From CBDEGK01 sp965237855 (GTDB taxonomy: Bacteria; Pseudomonadota; Gammaproteobacteria; Pseudomonadales; Halieaceae), in assembly GCA_965237855.1 (NCBI GenBank), contig CBDEGK010000004.1, positions 868,001 to 932,000 on the forward strand: 64,000 nucleotides of DNA. Reading direction: 5' to 3'. Under the pieces are notes generated by a model. That model had not been told where the DNA came from and did no database searches. It saw nothing but the letters and a program-made list of their open reading frames with translations. Below, in pieces: positions 59,055-64,000 of this stretch (its first letter is position 1; each line of letters begins with the position of its first letter). Made by a program: the position numbers and the translations under genes.

Positions 59055-60311
59055 ATGTCTGACCATCGATCTATTCTCGAGAAAACCGATCCCGCGGTGT
59101 ACGCTGCCCTGCTCAATGAAGAACAGCGTCAGCGCGACGGGGTCGAGCTGATTCCCTCGGAAAACTACACCTACCCGGAAGTGCTGGAACTGTTGGGTTC
59201 GGTCTTTACCAACAAATACTCGGAAGGCTATCCCGGCAAGCGCTACTACGGCGGCCAGCAAAACACCGACACCATCGAGGAACTGGCGCGAACTCGCGCC
59301 TGCCAGGTGTTTCGCGGCGAACACGCCAATGTACAGGCCCTCTCGGGCTCGGTGATGAACCAGGCTGTGTACCTGGGCTTGCTGGAACCGGGTGACAATA
59401 TCCTCGCCATGGAGTTGTCTCACGGCGGCCACCTCACTCACGGCGCGCCCGTCTCGCACATGGGGCGCCTGTTTAATTTCGAACGCTACAAAACCCTGCC
59501 AGGCTCCGGAGATATTGATTACGACCACGTGCGCGACATGGCACTCAAGCAAAAGCCCAAATTGTTGCTATGTGGTTACTCCTCCTATCCCAAGGACCTG
59601 GATTACGCGAAATTCAAAGCCATCGCCGACGAGGTAGGTGCGCTGACCATGGCCGATATCTCCCACTATGGTGGGCTGGTGGCCGGTAACGCCATGGCCA
59701 ACCCGCTGGACTTCGGTTTCGACGTCATCACCACCGGCCACAAGTCGCTACGCGGCCCCCGCTCTGGTCTCATTATCTGCAAGCAAGAACACAGCAAAGC
59801 CATCGACAGTTCGGTGTTCCCCGGCATGCAGGGTGGCCCCCATATGAACCAGGTCGCCGCCATCGCGGTCACCCTGCTGCATGCTGCATCGCGGGAATTC
59901 GCCCGCTACAGCCAGCAAATTCTGGACAATGCCCAGGCCATGGCAAAATCCCTGCTGGCACACGATGTGGAGTTGATCACCGGCGGCACCGAGAACCACT
60001 TGCTGGTATTCAACAGCATTTCCAGCTTTGGACTCGACGGCCGTGAGGCCCAGGACCTGCTTGACCGGGTCGACATCACCACCAACAAGCAGGTGATACC
60101 CGATGATCCCCTGCCCCCCTTCAAGGGCTCCGGCATCCGCCTCGGCACCCCCGCTGCGACCACGCGAGGTATGAATGAAGCCGACATGGAACAGATTGTC
60201 GGCTGGATTGTGCACACCTTGCGCAATCCCGGCGATGACAAGGTGCTTAAGAGCATTGGAGAAGAAGTAGTCAATTTCTGTCGCGAGTTCCCCGTGCCAG
60301 GTCTGGACTAG
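59055..60311 (+). CDS. Serine hydroxymethyltransferase-like protein
   Basis: A 418-residue PLP enzyme of the SHMT family. VELIPSENYTYPEVLELLGSVFTNKYSEGYPGKRYYGG is the N-terminal block, MADISHYGGLVAGN the PLP-stacking region, and TTGHKSLRGPRSGLIICK the PLP-lysine motif (TT(T)HKxLRGPRxGxI). The active-site Lys is present. ATG 59055 follows AAGGAGG by 6 bases; the in-frame ATG 59049 is too close to it. Differences in the substrate region (SHGGHLTHG is kept) suggest the canonical serine/glycine C1 reaction, but a second glyA elsewhere would make this a specialised copy. Alone between the MBL-rhodanese promoter and the desaturase gene. Confidence 0.9.
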   Translation: MSDHRSILEKTDPAVYAALLNEEQRQRDGVELIPSENYTYPEVLELLGSVFTNKYSEGYPGKRYYGGQQNTDTIEELARTRACQVFRGEHANVQALSGSVMNQAVYLGLLEPGDNILAMELSHGGHLTHGAPVSHMGRLFNFERYKTLPGSGDIDYDHVRDMALKQKPKLLLCGYSSYPKDLDYAKFKAIADEVGALTMADISHYGGLVAGNAMANPLDFGFDVITTGHKSLRGPRSGLIICKQEHSKAIDSSVFPGMQGGPHMNQVAAIAVTLLHAASREFARYSQQILDNAQAMAKSLLAHDVELITGGTENHLLVFNSISSFGLDGREAQDLLDRVDITTNKQVIPDDPLPPFKGSGIRLGTPAATTRGMNEADMEQIVGWIVHTLRNPGDDKVLKSIGEEVVNFCREFPVPGLD

Positions 60312-60329
60312 CGCTCTATACTAGCGGCC

Positions 60330-61277
60330 ATGGAAGCGTACGCCGACTACGACCTGCCGCTGATCGATCTGCTGCCCCAGTTTATGCTGGGGCTGATCAT
60401 CTTCAGTTTTCTTGAGCTGGCCTGGGTACACTTTCGCCAGCGCCAGGCCAAGCTGGGCGAATATGGCATGACCTTCAAAGCCATGGGCTTCAATGTCCTC
60501 ATCGGCATTGGCGTTGGTATATTGATGGGCCCGGTCAGCAAGATTCTGTTCGCCTTGTGGGGTGCCAGCCTGACACCCTTCAACGCCGGATTATCACCGC
60601 TGGGTTGTCTCTACGGCCTGTTCATCTATGAGATGACCTACTGGCTACAGCACTGGCTGGCGCACAAAGTGCGATTGCTGTGGTGCCTGCACTCACCTCA
60701 CCACGCTCCTGAATCCATGCATTTGTGGGTCGGCTTCAACCACTCATTCCTGGAGACCATTTTCTACATGGCCTTCACCCTGGGGTTCATTCCCGCCATT
60801 CTCGGTGTCGATCCGGCGGTGATCGCTGTGCTCGCCTTTGTCGATGCCGCCTGGGGTAACCTGCTACACCTCAGCGACAAGACGGTTACCAGCCGCTTTG
60901 GCATTCTCGAGAAATTTCTGCAAACTCCCTCTTACCACCGGGTACACCACGCCCAGAACGTGCGCTACATGGACACCAACTACAATTCAATCACCCTGCT
61001 GGGCGACTGGTTGATGGGCACGCTGCAACCACTTGATGACAGGGAGCCAGTTCAATTCGGGATTACCCGCGAGGTCAATACCAACAGTTTCTGGGATGTG
61101 CACTTCGGGGAATTCCTGCTGCTGTGGCGAGACCTGAAGACTACGAGTAACCTTCGAGAAGTACTGGGATACCTGTTCAGTCCACCGGGCTGGAAACCTG
61201 AAGGCGAGCAACAAACCGCCGCAGCGAGAAAACTGCGGAAACTTGGGAATCGAGAGGCGCCAGAATGGCAATCGTAA
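60330..61277 (+). CDS. Sterol desaturase/fatty-acid hydroxylase family protein
   Basis: A 315-residue membrane diiron enzyme. Four hydrophobic helices surround the histidine boxes HWLAH (HxxxH), HSPHH (HxxHH) and HRVHH (HxxHH): the pattern for sterol desaturase/alkane hydroxylase-like proteins. It would hydroxylate or desaturate a lipid substrate with O2 at the membrane. The stop overlaps the start of the selenoprotein gene at 61265 by 13 bp, so both are likely translated together. The SHMT gene is only 18 bp upstream. Confidence 0.9.
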   Translation: MEAYADYDLPLIDLLPQFMLGLIIFSFLELAWVHFRQRQAKLGEYGMTFKAMGFNVLIGIGVGILMGPVSKILFALWGASLTPFNAGLSPLGCLYGLFIYEMTYWLQHWLAHKVRLLWCLHSPHHAPESMHLWVGFNHSFLETIFYMAFTLGFIPAILGVDPAVIAVLAFVDAAWGNLLHLSDKTVTSRFGILEKFLQTPSYHRVHHAQNVRYMDTNYNSITLLGDWLMGTLQPLDDREPVQFGITREVNTNSFWDVHFGEFLLLWRDLKTTSNLREVLGYLFSPPGWKPEGEQQTAAARKLRKLGNREAPEWQS

Positions 61278-62395
61278 GCGAAACAATCCCGCAATCACTG
61301 CAAGCCGAGGTTGAAGCAGCGATCAGCTGGTTTAATGCCGGGCAAACAGACACCTATGAAGTCACCGGTATCGTCGATGCCGATCTAACACTCGCAGCAA
61401 GCGCACCGCGGGAGTTACGACTGGTGTTGTGTGGCGGTGATACCTGCCAACAACAAAGCTTCCAGGTATCGTCTACAGAGGACGGCTTCAACGTCGCGTT
61501 CTCGGAAGCCGGCGCAGTTACCACCGCCGCGGCGACGGAGTTACAGGCTGAACTCGATCCCCCGCCTGGCGCTCTGCGCCACTGGCTCGATGGAATACTA
61601 CAACAGCTCGACTTCACCCTGTTGGTTTTCTACCGCGGTTTCTGGTGACCCCCCTGTCGCTCCGAGTTGCGGGGCTATATCAGGAGTGGCGTGGTAGACA
61701 AGGTTCGCGCGGCGGGGGGCGAGATTTACGCTATCACCAGCGAGCCGCAGCGGCTGGCCTCCCTCGCTCAAAACGACTGGGAACTGAACTTCGAAACAGT
61801 TGGCGACCCCCATCACGAAATTTCGGGTGCTTGCCAGGAGCGGGGTTGGCTCAAGCTCATCGTTAATACCGAAGTCGGCATCACGGCTTTGGAAGCCAAT
61901 ACGATTTACAGCCATCCGAAAGGCTATTTTCAGCCCGGCGTCCTGGCCCTGAATTCAAGCGGACGCGTGTTATATCGCTGGCGCGGTATACCCACCAGAA
62001 GCAATATGGGCGGTGCTGCCGAACGGCCAACCGCGGAGCATGTATTCGAAAAACTGTCGCGTGCGCTGGAGGACACAACAACCGCAGATGCCGAGCCTGA
62101 TCTAAAACCCAAACTCGATTCCCGCGGGATTCCCTGGCCGCTTTTTATGACCCTGCTGCTCGCCAACGGGTGGTTCATCAAACCGAAGCCATTTCCCTAT
62201 ATTCAAGGGGGACCGTCCGTTAACACGCGTGCCAAACGTGCCCTCATGAGAATGCCGTTTTTCCTGGGCGCCGTGGTGCTGGCCTTTGCCCTTCTCCCTG
62301 CCGGATGGGTGGGAGTAGCATTGCTGGCCTATGGCCTGTGGTTGACGCCGCATTTTCGCTACCTCGGCAGCCAGTTCCAGCACGTTAAAGAATAG
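61265..62395 (+). CDS. Selenoprotein: peroxiredoxin-like UxxC protein with added N- and C-terminal regions (Sec128, TGA 61646-61648)
   Basis: A 376-residue protein when the in-frame TGA is read as Sec. LLVFYRGFW-Sec-PPC-RSELRGY matches the AhpC/TSA-like motif VFYRGxWCPxC, with U128 at the first Cys and C131 as the second. The following IRSGVVDKVRAAGGEIYAITSEPQR and LKLIVNTEVG give the redoxin fold to about residue 270. Unusual additions are ~115 N-terminal residues with C56 and C61, and a C-terminal tail with a membrane helix pair near 325-362. Without Sec the ORF would break into 127- and 242-residue pieces in one frame. ATG 61265 overlaps the desaturase gene. It is probably a membrane-associated thiol peroxidase or disulfide reductase. 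SelU/PRXL2-type relatives use UxxC. Confidence 0.87.
61659..61675 (+). promoter_or_regulatory. Candidate SECIS stem-loop of the peroxiredoxin-like selenoprotein
   Basis: GCTCC-GAGTTGC-GGGGC: a 5-bp stem, with one G-U pair, and a 7-nt loop starting with G. The loop starts 15 nt after the UGA, at the near edge of the usual range for bacterial SECIS. An alternative fold pairs upstream CCC with GGGG. Support is moderate. Confidence 0.5.
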
Positions 62396-62482
62396 TGATT
62401 ACCCAATCAGTGAAACTAATTTCCAATCGAGGTGAATAGCGCATAGCCTCCTGAGCAATACAACGCCCAGGAGGACACAAGC

Positions 62483-62872
62483 ATGGAAATAAAGCCTATT
62501 CACCCCGCCAGCTGTCATTGCGGTGGCGTTCAATTCGAATTGAAATTACCCGACGGGCTGCAGAAACTGCGCCGCTGTAACTGCTCGATGTGTCGACGTC
62601 GCGGTGCCGTTGTGGCGTCTGTGCCACTGGCAGACATAGGCATAGTTAAAGGGGAGGACTTATTGTCGCTCTATCAATTCAACACCCGTACCGCCAAACA
62701 CTTTTTCTGCTCGGTCTGTGGCATTTACACCCATCATCAACGTCGCTCTAACCCCAGCGAATATGGGGTCAACGTTGCCTGCCTTGAGGGCGTGGATCCT
62801 TTTGAACTGGGAGACATTCCCACCCTTGACGGTGTAAACCATCCCGCCGACCGCGCCCCCCTCAGGGATTGA
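62483..62872 (+). CDS. GFA-domain zinc protein, copy 3
   Basis: A 129-residue GFA/CENP-V protein. ASCHCGGVQFELKLP, LRRCNCSMCRRRGAVVAS and KHFFCSVCGIYTHHQRRSNP carry the zinc-binding C-x-C, C-x-C-x2-C and C-x2-C motifs. The HHQRRSNPxxYGxNVACLEG end is typical of the shorter branch of the family, different from the two at 45.7 and 46.9 kb. A good ribosome binding site (AGGAGG) lies upstream. It overlaps the convergent acylase gene by 11 bp. Confidence 0.9.
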   Translation: MEIKPIHPASCHCGGVQFELKLPDGLQKLRRCNCSMCRRRGAVVASVPLADIGIVKGEDLLSLYQFNTRTAKHFFCSVCGIYTHHQRRSNPSEYGVNVACLEGVDPFELGDIPTLDGVNHPADRAPLRD

Positions 62873-64000
62873 GAACCAGTTCACTGACGGCGTGTTCGGC
62901 AATAGCGGCGTCACTGAACCACCAGTAATCTGGCGTGCCGCTGAGCCAGTCATCCAGCCCGTTGGTCATCTGTTCATTGAACAAGCGCTCACTGACACCA
63001 CCGGGAATATGCGCTTCGATTTTATCCGGGTCGGACAGGTCCATCACCAGGCGCATGGAATCGAAGAAGGTGGTGCGATAGGGATCCGCATATTTGTAGG
63101 CGGCCCGGTTCAGGGTTTCGCCGGAGCCAGGCACGGCGTGGGTACCGCCACCAATCCATTCTGCCGCCAGGTCGCCAGGCACCAGTGGATGTGAGAAGGT
63201 GATGGTGTGTTCATCGCCCCACCGCCAACGGCTCAAATCAGCCCCGTGGACCGGCACCAGCTCGGCCAGCATGTCGGCGGCGGCACGGGCAAACAAACTC
63301 TCCCGCGTTTCCTCTGCCTCGGTCCGACTGTCATCCAACCAGGCGGCATTCTCTTCCAGGGTGATCTTGGCGATACGCTCATGCCAGTAGTAATAGTCGT
63401 TCAGATACTTAACGCTGAGTTCTTCACCCAACTCGTCCTCAACCACGGCGCGCGCGTAGTGGCGCAAGATAGACTGGTAGATCAACGGCGCGGCCTGGGC
63501 CTTGTCATCCATGAAATCCCAGTTTCCAAGCATTTCGCCTGCCTGGCGAGTGCTCGCATCAGCCAATAGCACCGGCACCATTAACGGCACCAGTTTTTCC
63601 GCGAGCATATTCTTGGTATCCAGTTGTGTCGCCCAATGATCGGCGGTGGTCCAGGTCTGGCGACTGGCCATGAGCTCGCTCAGCCGCCGATAGCGCCAGG
63701 AATGAGCGAAGAACGTGGAGTAGTGATAGGGATAGTCGGCCGGTAGAATGCGGTGGTTGGCGCTGCCTACCCAGTCGGCTTCAGGGTTCCAAACCAGGGG
63801 CATTTCCGCCGGCGGAATTCGCCCCACCCAATTGTCGCTGCCATCAAAGACCGGCACGGGTGCCGCGCCGTCCCCGCGGGAACGCTGGGGCAAAAAACCT
63901 GCACCGGTGCGGGCGATAACACCCTCGTAATCCGCCACCACAAACGTCAGTGGGGTCGCAATATTGCCAATGGCTTCAATCGCTGCTGCGGTGGTTTTCG
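62862..64000 (-). CDS. Penicillin acylase-family protein, N-terminal part outside the window
   Basis: At least 379 residues of the beta-chain region of an Ntn-hydrolase of the penicillin amidase family. PLTFVVADYEGVIARTGAGFLPQR, DNWVGRIPPAEMPLVWNPEADWVGSANHRILPADYP (the NPxxGWxxxAN/N region) and the C-terminal DLSRWRWGDEHTITFSHPLVP match family landmarks. The frame is open to the window edge at 63998, so the alpha chain, spacer and the catalytic Ser lie beyond. These periplasmic enzymes cleave amides such as acyl-homoserine lactones or beta-lactam side chains; the target here is unknown. Confidence 0.9.
   Translation of the reverse strand, partial: KTTAAAIEAIGNIATPLTFVVADYEGVIARTGAGFLPQRSRGDGAAPVPVFDGSDNWVGRIPPAEMPLVWNPEADWVGSANHRILPADYPYHYSTFFAHSWRYRRLSELMASRQTWTTADHWATQLDTKNMLAEKLVPLMVPVLLADASTRQAGEMLGNWDFMDDKAQAAPLIYQSILRHYARAVVEDELGEELSVKYLNDYYYWHERIAKITLEENAAWLDDSRTEAEETRESLFARAAADMLAELVPVHGADLSRWRWGDEHTITFSHPLVPGDLAAEWIGGGTHAVPGSGETLNRAAYKYADPYRTTFFDSMRLVMDLSDPDKIEAHIPGGVSERLFNEQMTNGLDDWLSGTPDYWWFSDAAIAEHAVSELVLNP

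Noticed and set aside
37245..62395. Reassignment of TGA as tryptophan or a general read-through code
   Set aside because: Numerous other genes terminate at TGA at the expected family length, and all three in-frame TGAs align to Cys/Sec positions, not Trp.
61265..62395. Pseudogene or frameshift explanation for the split peroxiredoxin-like gene
   Set aside because: The frame continues without shift across the TGA, and the motif is perfect on both sides; a nonsense mutation exactly at the catalytic Cys codon is possible but less likely given two more cases nearby.
1..64000. tRNA, rRNA, riboswitch, CRISPR or transposase content
   Set aside because: I looked for cloverleaf arms, spaced direct repeats, known aptamer cores and transposase motifs and found none that I could support.

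Overview
The window is about 64 kb of densely packed bacterial chromosome with moderate-to-high GC. It most likely comes from an aerobic, heterotrophic, marine-type gammaproteobacterium. The evidence is the gammaproteobacterial style of the isocitrate lyase (530 residues with the KQCGH active-site variant), many short overlapping operons, and a large set of lipid, steroid-like and acyl-CoA enzymes: acyl-CoA dehydrogenases, thiolase-like and MaoC proteins, SDRs, a P450, WS/DGAT acyltransferases and an intradiol dioxygenase relative. I see no rRNA, tRNA, CRISPR array, insertion sequence or phage gene. The taxonomic placement is inference from gene content only.

Layout. 1-9.4 kb: the end of a TauD dioxygenase, two transporters, flavin oxidoreductases, an SDR, an acyltransferase and an AraC regulator with a terminator-like hairpin in its leader. 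9.4-15.1 kb: a fused OYE-like/FAD enoate reductase, an SDR, a YbaK-type deacylase and an NfeD/stomatin pair. 15.2-21.1 kb: two condensation-fold acyltransferases, an SDR, a short intradiol dioxygenase and a secreted CHRD-repeat protein. 21.3-27.9 kb: isocitrate lyase (glyoxylate shunt), an N-acyl-D-amino-acid deacylase-like amidohydrolase, a DUF3604 protein and a GST-like protein. 27.9-39.9 kb: a long minus-strand run with FecR, VOC, a lipocalin-like protein, a PEP-synthase-like phosphotransferase, two acyl-CoA dehydrogenases, a thiolase homologue, a sugar-isomerase-like TIM barrel, a second amidohydrolase and two selenoproteins. 39.9-50.3 kb: MAPEG, DDN-type, DUF1214, sulfotransferase, PEP-mutase-family and many small conserved proteins. 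50.3-64 kb: alkaline phosphatase, aldo/keto reductase, degenerate P450, quinone reductase, MBL-rhodanese, SHMT, a sterol-desaturase-type hydroxylase, a third selenoprotein and the edge of a penicillin acylase.

The most notable content is three genes that conventional ORF calling breaks or truncates at an in-frame TGA. In each, the TGA falls exactly where a redox-active cysteine is expected, and a hairpin with a G-starting loop follows 15-23 nt downstream. They are a glutathione peroxidase (39373-39846), an ArsC/glutaredoxin-like UxxC protein (37245-37583) and a peroxiredoxin-like UxxC protein with extra N- and C-terminal regions (61265-62395). The peroxidase hairpin carries the same GCAGGTCTGC tip as the SECIS of E. 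coli fdhF. Together they predict an organism with an active selenocysteine pathway used for thiol/peroxide redox chemistry. The sel genes themselves are not in the window.
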